Positions 1 to 7,530 of a stretch of 64,000 nt of DNA are shown here, piece after piece; the stretch's first letter is position 1, and each line of letters opens with the position of its first letter. The DNA comes from Lacunisphaera limnophila (GTDB taxonomy: Bacteria; Verrucomicrobiota; Verrucomicrobiia; Opitutales; Opitutaceae). The position numbers were made by a program, and so were the translations under genes. The notes beneath the pieces were generated by a model. The model did no database searches. It saw only the letters and a program-made list of their open reading frames with translations, and was not told where the DNA came from. The stretch covers positions 1,426,001-1,490,000 of the forward strand of contig NZ_CP016094.1 in the NCBI RefSeq assembly GCF_001746835.1. The letters are read 5' to 3'.

Positions 1-169
1 AGCCGGCGCTGCCGGTGAAGGTCGAGGCCGGGGTGGCGGACGTCTCGGCCGGGGTGGCCGTGTAAGGCAGGGGCGCGGGCGGCTTCGGGCCGTAGCGCGC
101 GGTGAAGATCATGCTGGCCACGGCGGCGACGAGGAGCAGCACACCGATGATCGTATTCTTTTTATCCAT
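1..169 (-). CDS. yidC: Membrane protein insertase YidC, N-terminal fragment
   Basis: Only about the first 56 residues lie in the window; the gene runs off the left edge. They show a short charged start (MDKKNT), one hydrophobic segment at about residues 7-23, then a Pro/Ala/Thr-rich linker. This fits TM1 and the start of the periplasmic region of Gram-negative YidC. The identification rests mainly on context, because the gene closes the conserved rpmH-rnpA-yidD-yidC run on one strand. YidC inserts and folds inner-membrane proteins, alone or with SecYEG. The ATG is 43 bases after the yidD stop and is preceded by a C/T-rich tract with no Shine-Dalgarno. Confidence 0.8.
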   Translation of the reverse strand, partial: MDKKNTIIGVLLLVAAVASMIFTARYGPKPPAPLPYTATPAETSATPASTFTGSAG

Positions 170-212
170 GAATGAGGAAGTGGAAGTGAAGGGGAGGGTG
201 AAAGGGGGGGGC

Positions 213-557
213 TTAGGCTTGGCGGCGGACGGCGGTGCAGACGGGGCGGGACCGGGGGGGCACGGGGTCTTCGCCGCCGGGGTGCCAGGGGCCGCACTTG
301 GCGAGGCGCACGACGGTCAGGCCGAGGCCGGTGAAGAGGCCATGTTCGCGCAGGGCCCCACGGGCGTAGTGCGAGCAGGTGGGGGCAAAGCGGCAACCCA
401 TCGAGGGGTTGAGCGCGCTGAGGGCGGGCGAGACGGTGTGCTGGTAGACCCAGAGCAGGGCGTCGAGGAGACGGACGGGGACGGCGGCAACCCATGCGAA
501 CACGGACGGCGCCGGGGTCGGCGCCGCGCCATGGACGGTGGGAGCGGACTCAGGCAT
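213..557 (-). CDS. yidD: Membrane protein insertion efficiency factor YidD
   Basis: A 114-residue protein carrying the YidD core: an amphipathic helix (LLDALLWVYQHTVSPAL), then CRFAPTCSHYA, the G-x-G-L-T-x-x-RLAKC stretch and PWHPGGEDPVP. These cysteine-containing motifs are diagnostic. YidD is a small peripheral inner-membrane protein that assists YidC-dependent insertion. The chosen ATG overlaps the rnpA stop by 8 bases, the usual translational coupling here. The same frame stays open far upstream through rnpA, but that extension is compositional and does not resemble YidD. Confidence 0.92.
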   Translation of the reverse strand: MPESAPTVHGAAPTPAPSVFAWVAAVPVRLLDALLWVYQHTVSPALSALNPSMGCRFAPTCSHYARGALREHGLFTGLGLTVVRLAKCGPWHPGGEDPVPPRSRPVCTAVRRQA

Positions 558-918
558 GGGTCGGGGACGGCGGCGGGAGTTTGCCGCAGGCGTGGATGAA
601 GCGCTGGGCGGCTTCGGCGAAATCGATGCGCAGGAGGGATCCGCGGGCGGTGAGGACGAGGTCGACCGTGGGCGGCACCAGGTGCTGGTGTTTGCGGTAG
701 AGCTCGCGGAGGCGGCGTTTGGCGCGGGCGCGCATGACCGCGTTGCCGACGGAGGCCCGGGAGGCGACGACGCCCACGCGGGCAGGGGTGGCGGATTCGC
801 CGGGGGGACGGACGCGCCACGTGAACTGGAACACCCCGCAGTCGAGGCGGCGGCCCTGTTCACGGACGGCGCGGAAGTCACCATTGCGCCGCAGGCGCTG
901 CCCGGCGCGGAGACGCAT
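550..918 (-). CDS. rnpA: Ribonuclease P protein component
   Basis: A 122-residue basic protein. It opens with the typical RLRRNGDFRAVREQGRR and contains the RNase P signature RAKRRLRELYRKHQ, preceded by VGVVASRASVGNAVMRAR. It binds the catalytic RNase P RNA and helps process the 5' ends of pre-tRNAs. It lies two bases after the rpmH stop and overlaps yidD, so rpmH, rnpA and yidD are probably one transcript. The RNA subunit gene (rnpB) is not in the window. Confidence 0.95.
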   Translation of the reverse strand: MRLRAGQRLRRNGDFRAVREQGRRLDCGVFQFTWRVRPPGESATPARVGVVASRASVGNAVMRARAKRRLRELYRKHQHLVPPTVDLVLTARGSLLRIDFAEAAQRFIHACGKLPPPSPTHA

Positions 919-920
919 GA

Positions 921-1058
921 TCAGACGACGGTGAGCCGCTTGCGACCCTTGCGGCGGCGGGCGACGAGGACCTTGCGGCCGCCGCGGGTGGCCTTGCGGG
1001 CGCGATAACCGATCTTGCGGGCGCGTTTCTTACGGTGCGGGCGGAATGTAGGCTTCAT
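921..1058 (-). CDS. rpmH: 50S ribosomal protein L34
   Basis: A 45-residue protein, almost half Arg and Lys, beginning [19 protein letters not shown] and ending [12 protein letters not shown]. This is the full L34 family pattern and normal length. It is a structural protein of the large ribosomal subunit and the first gene of the rpmH-rnpA-yidD-yidC run. In many bacteria dnaA lies just upstream of rpmH on the other strand; here the upstream neighbour is an unrelated gene. Confidence 0.97.
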   Translation of the reverse strand: MKPTFRPHRKKRARKIGYRARKATRGGRKVLVARRRKGRKRLTVV

Positions 1059-1253
1059 AGTTTTATGGCAAAAGAGGGTCAGGTTCGCCCGGGGGCGGGG
1101 GGGGTGTCAAGCGAGAGGTTTTGTCCGTAAAAGGGCCCGGCGCAAGCCCCGGGGGGTTACTTTATCGTCCGGGCTTTCCTTTGTGAACAGCCTGCGCACA
1201 AATAGTTTTTGCGTTCAGGCGCGGTCCCGCGACCTTGGGCGCATGGCCGAGCC

Positions 1254-2186
1254 ATGCCCGCAACCGACCCCTTCACCGGACACCCCTCCCACCTCCAAGG
1301 CCCCCGCCTCCCCGGCGCGGAAGGATGGTCCGCTGTTCTGGACGGTCACAGGCAACGACTTCGGGCGCTCGATCAGCTGGGCGAAAAGGCAGCCCAATGC
1401 GGTATCCGAACAGATCCGGACCGTGCTCTCGTCATCGCCGAAGCCGACGAAGTAGGCCTGTTGGAGTTTGCGGAGGAGCGTTGGCGGGACTTGGGCGAGG
1501 CCATCCGGGCGTTCCGGGCCACCCTGCCGCTGGTGCGGTTGGAGGATTTCGGATTCAGTTCGGAGGCGGAGGATCCCTTTGAGGCCAACACCACGCAGTT
1601 GCGGCGGATCGGCGGCGGCGTGGAGGCGCTGGCCTTTGCGGACCCGGGGCTCTCCGTCTACAAGTTCTTCCTGTTTCGCGAGGGTGGGGCCGTCGGGGCG
1701 ACCTTTGCGTTCGCCCGGGGGGAGGGCGAACTGCTGCAGGCGCGGGCGGTGCCCGGGAGTTACCGGCGGTTGTTCGAGAAGCTGCGGCTGACGCACCTTT
1801 TGGGCATGCCGACCGAGATCGCGGGGATCACGCGCGAGGGCATCCTGGTGGTCAAACAGACCCACGGCCGCCTGTTGCCCGAGAAAACCGACATGTCGCA
1901 GCTCGATCCCACGCGACTCATGCCGATTCCCTCGCGTTTTTTGCGCTCCGATCGTGATCACCCGCGGCTGCATTTTCTTGATGGCGAGCCGTGGCTGGTG
2001 GGGGACACGCATGACCGCAACGTGGTTGTGGCGGAAGACGGGACCTGGCGGGTGATTGATCTGGTGGCGGCGCCGTTGCCGCCGGAGTGGCTCGGGCAGA
2101 GCGCGCTGTTCGCCGGCTGGATCGAACGGGCGCGGCGTGACCCGCGGGCGGAGGCGCTGGCGGCGGGGAATGATGACGAGTTGTGA
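1254..2186 (+). CDS. Uncharacterised protein, possible kinase-like fold
   Basis: A 310-residue soluble protein with no signal peptide or membrane segment. I do not recognise it as a whole. The C-terminal third contains GDTHDRNVVVAEDGTWRVIDL, shaped like the catalytic loop and metal-binding site of kinase-fold proteins (HD-x-x-N ... V-x-D), and earlier parts could be the N-lobe (FFLFREGGAVGATFAF). The nearest family I can suggest is the polyvalent-protein type of Ser/Thr/Tyr kinase domain; this is inference. The ATG at 1254 is chosen; an in-frame TTG 45 bases upstream gives a longer version. It is transcribed divergently from rpmH. Confidence 0.6.
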   Translation: MPATDPFTGHPSHLQGPRLPGAEGWSAVLDGHRQRLRALDQLGEKAAQCGIRTDPDRALVIAEADEVGLLEFAEERWRDLGEAIRAFRATLPLVRLEDFGFSSEAEDPFEANTTQLRRIGGGVEALAFADPGLSVYKFFLFREGGAVGATFAFARGEGELLQARAVPGSYRRLFEKLRLTHLLGMPTEIAGITREGILVVKQTHGRLLPEKTDMSQLDPTRLMPIPSRFLRSDRDHPRLHFLDGEPWLVGDTHDRNVVVAEDGTWRVIDLVAAPLPPEWLGQSALFAGWIERARRDPRAEALAAGNDDEL

Positions 2187-2215
2187 GTGCCGGAGGGTGG
2201 GCGGCCAGCTTGCCC

Positions 2216-2249
2216 GTTCGACAGCTCAGGGCCTTGAGCCCGCCGAAAG
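2216..2249. repeat. Dispersed inverted repeat (TTCGACAGCTCA type)
   Basis: An imperfect palindrome with arms TTCGACAGCTCA and TGAGCCCGCCGAA around GGGCCT. It resembles the second copy found inside the heparinase-family gene near 53.67 kb. It lies in the gap between the convergent kinase-like and peroxiredoxin genes. Confidence 0.55.
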
Positions 2250-2280
2250 TCTGGCGCCACGCGAACGGTAACTGCTTCGT

Positions 2281-2300
2281 GGCGTGAGCAAGCTCACCGC
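2281..2300. repeat. Small palindrome, GTGAGCAAGCTCACC type
   Basis: The sequence GGCGTGAGCAAGCTCACCGC is almost perfectly self-complementary. A near copy (GTGAGCTAGCTCACC) lies at 35109-35129, also between genes. It sits directly before the peroxiredoxin terminator. Confidence 0.5.
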
Positions 2301-2302
2301 GC

Positions 2303-2334
2303 ACAAAGAAAAAGGCGGGGTCAGCGACCCCGCC
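2303..2334 (-). terminator. Rho-independent terminator of the peroxiredoxin gene
   Basis: A perfect 9-bp stem (GGCGGGGTC / GACCCCGCC) with a 3-base loop is followed on the minus strand by TTTTTCTTT. The gene's stop codon is 27 bases away. There is no T-run on the plus-strand side, so it terminates minus-strand transcription. Confidence 0.85.
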
Positions 2335-2360
2335 CGAAAGTTAAGAAGGTGAGATTGCGC

Positions 2361-2873
2361 TCAGCTCTTCTTGTCGCTGGCGAGGAAGGCGAGGACGTTG
2401 GCGGCCTGCTGGTCGGTCACGCCGGTGTCCTTGTAGACGATCTTGCCACCCTTGATCACATAGCACTCGCGCGAGGCGAACATCATGGCGGACTGGCCGA
2501 AGGCCTTCAGGACCTTCTTGTCGGTGTCGGCGAGGAGCGGGAAGGGGAAGTTGTTCGTCTCCTTGAATTTCTTCTGGGCGGCGACGTCATCGGTGCTCAC
2601 GCCGACGACGGCGGCGCCATGCTTGGTGAGTTCGGCGCTGGCATCGCGGAGCGAGCAACCCTGTTTGGTGCAGCCGCCGGTGAGGGCCTTCGGGTAGAAC
2701 CACACCACGGTGTAGGCGTGTTGGGTGTAGACGTCGCCGAGGTTGAGGGTGACGCCGGCATCGGTGACGGCGGAGACGACCGGGGCGGCGTCGCCGACCT
2801 TGAGCGATTCGCCGAAAAGGGTGGTGAAGGAAAACATGGCCAGGAGGGGGAGGAGGAAGCGGAGGGATTTCAT
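2361..2873 (-). CDS. Exported thiol peroxidase, Bcp/AhpC-TSA family
   Basis: A 170-residue peroxiredoxin. Residues 1-21 form a signal peptide (MKSLRFLLPLLAMFSFTTLFG). The redox domain follows, with VVWFYPKALTGGCTKQGC; Cys68 is the expected peroxidatic cysteine and Cys73 the resolving one, as in Bcp/PrxQ-type atypical 2-Cys enzymes. It would reduce hydrogen peroxide and organic hydroperoxides. Periplasmic placement is inferred from the signal peptide; most Bcp proteins are cytosolic. The family's usual TPGCT reads TGGCT here. It ends at a strong terminator. Confidence 0.88.
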   Translation of the reverse strand: MKSLRFLLPLLAMFSFTTLFGESLKVGDAAPVVSAVTDAGVTLNLGDVYTQHAYTVVWFYPKALTGGCTKQGCSLRDASAELTKHGAAVVGVSTDDVAAQKKFKETNNFPFPLLADTDKKVLKAFGQSAMMFASRECYVIKGGKIVYKDTGVTDQQAANVLAFLASDKKS

Positions 2874-3079
2874 GACGTACGGAGGCTACCCACGAGCGAA
2901 GGATACGCAAGCGACGGAAAAACCGGCGCCGGACAGGTGGCCGGGCGAGACGGTTCCGTCAAACCGGCATAAATTTCCGGGAATCCGCCCCGGGCGGAAC
3001 CGGAGGCCCGTCACGGTGTTTCTCTCCCTGTCAGCTGCGCGCCCTTTGGGTGCAGCGGGCAACACAAACCAATACCTCC

Positions 3080-3742
3080 ATGAAACAGAACCTAAACCTG
3101 AAAAACTACCTTATGGCCGCGACCCTGTCGCTCGGCCTCTTCACCCTGGCCCGCGCCGACGACAGCATCCTGACGAACCAGGTGCCGGCCGAGTCGGCGT
3201 CCGTGGCCGGCAATCTCAGCCTGCTGGGCCAGACCTACGGCACCCTTACCTACAGCTACATTGACCTCGATGACACCTCGGTGCACGCGGACAGCTACAC
3301 CTTTGAGCTGAACCAGGCGCTGGCGGCCGGGCTCGACGGGGTCTTCGCGTATGATTACTCGCGGACGGGCTCGTTCGCGGGATCGCATGTCTCCCAGCAC
3401 ACCGTGAGTGCGGCGCTGCGGGCGTTCAGCACGAGCTACACCTGGGGCAAGCCCTACGTCGAGGCCGGGGTCGGTCACGCGTGGAGCCGCTTTGCCGGCG
3501 CGCGGGACAATTCGTTCCTCTGGGAAGTCGCCGTGGGCGCGGAGTTCCAGGTGCTGCCGCGGGCGACGGTCACGCCCTACGTCCAGTACGTGGACGCGCC
3601 CGACCTCGCGGGTGACGGCGTGTGGAACTACGGCGTGAAAGGCAGCTACTGGATCGACACCTCGTGGGCGGTCACGGCCGGCTTTGAGCGCGACGACGAG
3701 CAGAACACGGCCTTCACGGTCGGCACGAACTTCCGGTTCTAA
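3080..3742 (+). CDS. Outer-membrane beta-barrel protein of unknown role
   Basis: A 220-residue protein with a signal peptide at about residues 1-26 (LMAATLSLGLFTLARA). Alternating, aromatic-rich strands follow, such as GTLTYSYIDLD, VFAYDYSRTGSF, PYVEAGVGHAWSRF and VTPYVQYVDAPD. It ends in Phe (TVGTNFRF), the classic C-terminal signal for outer-membrane barrel assembly. The size fits an 8- to 10-stranded barrel; no transport or enzymatic function can be read off. The ATG at 3080 is chosen because the signal peptide starts there; a longer in-frame start 30 bases upstream adds nothing recognisable. Confidence 0.8.
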   Translation: MKQNLNLKNYLMAATLSLGLFTLARADDSILTNQVPAESASVAGNLSLLGQTYGTLTYSYIDLDDTSVHADSYTFELNQALAAGLDGVFAYDYSRTGSFAGSHVSQHTVSAALRAFSTSYTWGKPYVEAGVGHAWSRFAGARDNSFLWEVAVGAEFQVLPRATVTPYVQYVDAPDLAGDGVWNYGVKGSYWIDTSWAVTAGFERDDEQNTAFTVGTNFRF

Positions 3743-3784
3743 AAATCCGGACGCCGCCATGGGGCGGAGACCGCGATAGGTCAC

Positions 3785-3823
3785 GGGCCGCGGCGCAGCG
3801 ATGCGCGGCGGCCCTTGTTTTTT
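3785..3823 (+). terminator. Probable rho-independent terminator after the barrel gene
   Basis: A long GC-rich stem (GGGCCGCGGCGCA pairing with TGCGCGGCGGCCC, with small mismatches) is followed by TTGTTTTTTG. It lies about 40 bases after the barrel stop codon. Confidence 0.7.
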
Positions 3824-3997
3824 GCCGTCCGGTCCGGCGCGTGCCGGCGCCAGCCGTCCGCCCGACAAACCGCCGGTCCCGGGGCGCTTGAACGGCGGGG
3901 CAAAGTGGATTGCTAATCGGCGCATGAGTGCGAACCACACCGGGGCGGTTGAGGCGGGGGGCGGAGGGATCCAGGGTATCAGCCTGGGGCCGCCCCG

Positions 3998-5155
3998 GTG
4001 CGACCGGAGGCGGTGCGGAAGTTCACGTGGCGGCAGGTGGCGGTGACCGGCGCGCTGGCCCTCGTCGGAGCCGCCCTGGGCTTTTTCGCGGCCCGCGATG
4101 GGGCCGGGTTGCTGCTGCCGTTGCCGCACAAGCTCCACAAGCTCATCCCACTGGCGGCGCTGCCGCTGGTCTGGCTGGTGGTGGTGGGATTCCATGAGTT
4201 GGGCCATCTGGTGGGCGGGTGGCTGACCGGCGGGCGGTTTCTGCTCTGGGTGGTGGGGCCCGGCATGATCCGGCGCACGCCGGCGGGCTTGAAGGTGGCT
4301 TGGAACCGGAACGTGAACCTGGCCGGGGGCATGGCCGCGTGCCTGCCGTTGGAGCCGGGGCGGATGACCCCGCGGCGGGCGGCGGTGATGATCCTGGGCG
4401 GCCCCGTGTTTTCGCTGGTCCTGGTGGTCGCGGCGCTCGGACTCGCGGCGGGGCTCGTGTCGTTGCCCGAACCGGTCCCACTCGGCCGGGCGCTCGCGCA
4501 GCATCTGGCGATGAGCACGGCCGGCTTGTCGCTGCTGATCTTCGGGGTGACGGCCTTTCCCGGCACTGCGGGCGGCTTCAAGACGGATGGGAAGCGGGTG
4601 ATCGACCTGCTGCGCGGTGACCACCGCTCGGACCAGGAGGCGGCGCTGCTCACGCTGTCGACGGCCGGTCTCGCCGGAGTGCGGCCGGCGGATTACGATC
4701 CGGTGGTGGTGGCGCGTACGGTGGCGTTGGGCGACGGATCACTCTTCGATTTGTACGGGCATCTCACGGTTTATTATCATGCGGCCGACCGCGGGGATTG
4801 GGCGGCGGCGCAGGGCCACCTCGACCGCGTACTCGCGGGGGAGGAGAAGCTGGTGCCTTTCATGCGCGACACGGTGCGGAGCGAGTATGCCTGGCTGCTG
4901 GCGACGGTGGGCGGGGTGGAGGCGGCGGGGTGGGCGCGGGCGTGGTTGGACACGGCGGGCCGGCTCGATTTTGACCCGGCGACGCGGCTGCGGGCCGAGG
5001 CTGCGGTGTTGGCGGCCGAGGGCAAAGCGGCGGAGGCGGCGGCCAAAGCCCGGGAGGGGCTGCACGCCCTCGAGCACCGCAGCCTCAGTCCGGTGAAGAA
5101 CCAGTTCGCCGCCGAGGCATTGGCGGCGATCCGTGATCGGGCGGCGACCGGCTGA
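3998..5155 (+). CDS. M50-type membrane metalloprotease with helical C-terminal domain
   Basis: A 385-residue protein. Hydrophobic segments lie at about residues 13-30 and 50-65; the latter runs into the zinc motif HELGH (His66, Glu67, His70). Another segment lies near residues 130-155, and an Asp-containing TDGKRVIDLL stretch near 195 could supply the third metal ligand. This is the layout of site-2-protease-like enzymes. The last 170 residues are soluble, Ala-rich and helical, possibly TPR-like. The substrate is unknown. The gene starts with GTG; a second GTG 15 bases downstream is a possible alternative. Confidence 0.72.
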   Translation: MRPEAVRKFTWRQVAVTGALALVGAALGFFAARDGAGLLLPLPHKLHKLIPLAALPLVWLVVVGFHELGHLVGGWLTGGRFLLWVVGPGMIRRTPAGLKVAWNRNVNLAGGMAACLPLEPGRMTPRRAAVMILGGPVFSLVLVVAALGLAAGLVSLPEPVPLGRALAQHLAMSTAGLSLLIFGVTAFPGTAGGFKTDGKRVIDLLRGDHRSDQEAALLTLSTAGLAGVRPADYDPVVVARTVALGDGSLFDLYGHLTVYYHAADRGDWAAAQGHLDRVLAGEEKLVPFMRDTVRSEYAWLLATVGGVEAAGWARAWLDTAGRLDFDPATRLRAEAAVLAAEGKAAEAAAKAREGLHALEHRSLSPVKNQFAAEALAAIRDRAATG

Positions 5156-5160
5156 GGCCG

Positions 5161-5640
5161 TCAGGGCCGCAGCAGGCGGTCGAGCCACGCCGAGGCCAGC
5201 TGGGTGGCGACGACGGAAAACGTGAACAGGTAGAGGCCGGAGCCGATATGGATCTCGGCGACGGCGGCGGACTTCATTGCGACGATGAGAATGGCGACGA
5301 CGAACACATCGAGCATGGACCACTTGCTGAGCGTGGCCACCCAGCCGTGCAACCGGCGGACCCGGGCGAGGTCGTGCGCGCGTTCCAGCCAGACGATCGC
5401 CAGCAAGCCGAGCTTGGCGCAGGGGAACACGAGGGTGAACAGGCTGAGCACCGCGAAGAGGAAATACTCGCCCTCCTGGAACAGGGTGAGGATGCCGCCC
5501 ACGACGGAGACCCCGCTGTTGAAAACCCAGAACTTAGTGACGTGGAAGAAGGGGAAGAAGATGCCGGTGCCGAAAAGCAAGACGGCGACGACGATCATGA
5601 CAGGGATGCCGCGGGAAGCGGGCGGCGTGGACTCGGGCAT
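5161..5640 (-). CDS. PqiA-family inner-membrane protein
   Basis: A 159-residue protein with four hydrophobic segments and the PqiA-domain hallmark KWSMLDVFVVAILIVAMKS near its centre. Full PqiA proteins carry two such domains and zinc-ribbon cysteines; this is a single domain without the ribbon. PqiA/YebS proteins act with MCE proteins in envelope lipid transport, but no MCE gene is nearby, so the role is open. The ATG at 5638-5640 begins MPESTPP; an 18-residue extension is possible. It follows the Rrf2 gene by 67 bases and is convergent with the M50 gene. Confidence 0.75.
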   Translation of the reverse strand: MPESTPPASRGIPVMIVVAVLLFGTGIFFPFFHVTKFWVFNSGVSVVGGILTLFQEGEYFLFAVLSLFTLVFPCAKLGLLAIVWLERAHDLARVRRLHGWVATLSKWSMLDVFVVAILIVAMKSAAVAEIHIGSGLYLFTFSVVATQLASAWLDRLLRP

Positions 5641-5707
5641 GGCGGGTTTGTAAGGCGGGCGAGGAGGTGCCGCCAGCGGCAAAACGGGTTCCACCTGGGG
5701 CCGGCCC

Positions 5708-6121
5708 TCAGATGTAGTACATCTCGCTGGGGTTCTTGGCGGCGATCTGGTCGAGGGTGTAGCTCTTCACCTTGTCGGCGAGGGCGGCGCGGACCTCGCT
5801 CCAAACCTGCTTGAGGCGGCGGCCGCTCTGGCCCTGGAAGTTACCGCTCAGGCCGAGGCAGTCGCCCTCGGTGGCCACCATGATGTCGTAGAGCGAGATC
5901 TCCTCGGGGGGGCGGGAGAGCTTGTAGCCGCCGAGGTTGCCGCGGCGGCTGATGATGAGGCCGTGCGTGCGGAGCTTGCCCAGGATCTGGGCGAGGAAGT
6001 TGGCGGGCACAGCCTCGGTGCGCGCCAGGTGCTCGATCTGCGCCAGCTCGCCGGAGCCGTCGAGCCGGGCGAGTTCGGCCATCACGCGGCAGGCGTAGTC
6101 GACTTTGACGGAGATCTTCAT
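5708..6121 (-). CDS. Rrf2-family transcriptional regulator, CymR-like
   Basis: A 137-residue winged-helix protein beginning MKISVKVDYACRVMAELARL and containing the Rrf2 recognition region SRRGNLGGYKLSRPPEEISL. It has only two cysteines (about residues 11 and 88) and lacks the three-cysteine cluster motif of IscR and NsrR. That places it with cluster-free members such as CymR, the cysteine-metabolism repressor. It is the last regulatory gene of the sulfate-assimilation run, 35 bases after cysN, so control of the cys genes is the obvious inference; no operator was proven. Confidence 0.87.
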   Translation of the reverse strand: MKISVKVDYACRVMAELARLDGSGELAQIEHLARTEAVPANFLAQILGKLRTHGLIISRRGNLGGYKLSRPPEEISLYDIMVATEGDCLGLSGNFQGQSGRRLKQVWSEVRAALADKVKSYTLDQIAAKNPSEMYYI

Positions 6122-6156
6122 GGAGAGGGCTGGAGCGGGTTAGGGGTGATCCAGCT

Positions 6157-7506
6157 TCAGATCGCGTAGTCGGTGATCTCGGGCTTCACGAGCTCGGTGG
6201 GGGCGAGCAGCATGCCGGCGGCGACGGTGGCGTTGGTACCCTGCTCGATCAGGATGAAGGAGCCGGTGAGGCGGTTGGTCGCGTAGCCGTCGTAGTAGAG
6301 CGGTTTGGCGGTGCGCAGGCGGATCTCGCCGAGGTCATTGACGGCGAGGTCGGCGGGGGCGGGCTGGGCCTCGAGCGTGGCCATGTCGAGGCGGCTTTCG
6401 ATTTCGGTGACAATCGCCTGGACGGTGCTCGTGGTGTGCTTGAGGAAGAATTTCTTGCCGCGCTGCAGGGCACGCGGGTGCATCCAGCAGACCTTGGCGT
6501 GCAACTCGGTGGCGCCGCCGGGGAGGGCGTCGACGCCGACCAGCATGCTGCCGCGGCTGACGTCCACATCGTGCTCAAGCACGACCGAGACGGATTGCGG
6601 GCAGAAGGCCTCGGGGACGGCGCCGTCGTAGGTGTGGATTTCCTTCACCGTCGTGACCACGCCGCCGGGGAGGGCCATGACCTTCTGACCAACCTTGACG
6701 ATGCCGCCGGCAATCTGGCCGCTGAAGCCCCGGAAGTCGTGGAGGGTTTTGTCGGTGGGGTTGTTCGGGCGGTTGACCCACTGGACGGGGAGGCGGAAGG
6801 CGCCGAGGTTCCAGTCGCTGGCGATGTGGACGGTCTCGAGGTGGCCGAGGAGGGTTGGGCCCACGTACCAGGGCGTATGGGGGGACGGCTCGACGACGTT
6901 GTCGCCGTTGAGTGCGCTCAACGGGATGAACTTCACGTCCTTGATGTCGAGGCGCGGGAGGAATTCCTCAAACTGTGCACGGATCTCGTTGAAGCGGGCT
7001 TCGCTCCAGTCGACGAGGTCCATCTTGTTGACAGCGACGACGAGGTGCGGGATGCGCAGAAGTGACGCGATGGCGGTGTGGCGGCGGCTTTGCTCGATCA
7101 CGCCGAGACGGGCGTCGACGAGGACGATGGACAGGTTGGCCGTCGAGGCGCCCGTGACCATGTTGCGGGTGTATTGGACGTGGCCCGGGGTGTCGGCGAT
7201 GATGAACTTGCGGCGCGGGGTCGCGAAGTATCGGTAGGCGACGTCGATCGTGATGCCCTGCTCGCGTTCGGCGCGGAGGCCGTCGGTGAGGTTGGCGAGG
7301 TTGATCTGGCCGCCGCCGGTGATGTCGGCGGAGCGCTCGAGGGCCTCGATCTGGTCCTCCATGAGCGACTTCGAGTCGTAGAGGAGGCGGCCGATGAGCG
7401 TGGACTTGCCGTCATCGACGGAGCCGCAGGTGTTGAGGCGGAGGATGTCGACGACGGGCACGGGCGCGCGGGGGGTGGAAAGGGAGGAGGAGGCGACCAC
7501 GGACAT
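6157..7506 (-). CDS. cysN: Sulfate adenylyltransferase subunit 1 (GTPase)
   Basis: A 449-residue EF-Tu-like GTPase. It has the P-loop GSVDDGKST (residues 28-36), DTPGH in the switch region and NKMD for guanine specificity, followed by beta-barrel domains. With CysD it makes APS from ATP and sulfate, with GTP hydrolysis driving the reaction. The length shows that it is not fused to an APS kinase, unlike CysNC/NodQ proteins. It begins 24 bases after cysD. Confidence 0.96.
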   Translation of the reverse strand: MSVVASSSLSTPRAPVPVVDILRLNTCGSVDDGKSTLIGRLLYDSKSLMEDQIEALERSADITGGGQINLANLTDGLRAEREQGITIDVAYRYFATPRRKFIIADTPGHVQYTRNMVTGASTANLSIVLVDARLGVIEQSRRHTAIASLLRIPHLVVAVNKMDLVDWSEARFNEIRAQFEEFLPRLDIKDVKFIPLSALNGDNVVEPSPHTPWYVGPTLLGHLETVHIASDWNLGAFRLPVQWVNRPNNPTDKTLHDFRGFSGQIAGGIVKVGQKVMALPGGVVTTVKEIHTYDGAVPEAFCPQSVSVVLEHDVDVSRGSMLVGVDALPGGATELHAKVCWMHPRALQRGKKFFLKHTTSTVQAIVTEIESRLDMATLEAQPAPADLAVNDLGEIRLRTAKPLYYDGYATNRLTGSFILIEQGTNATVAAGMLLAPTELVKPEITDYAI

Positions 7507-7530
7507 GAAAGGTTGGGAGTTGGCTGGGTT

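Noticed and set aside
1059-1253. Possible replication origin next to rpmH (words such as TTTGTGAACAG and GCGCACAAA)
   Set aside because: No cluster of DnaA boxes, no AT-rich unwinding region and no dnaA gene; each word has three or more mismatches to TTATCCACA.
3092-4624. 510-codon minus-strand open frame across the barrel and M50 genes
   Set aside because: It crosses a terminator and two convincing plus-strand genes; the sequence is compositional.
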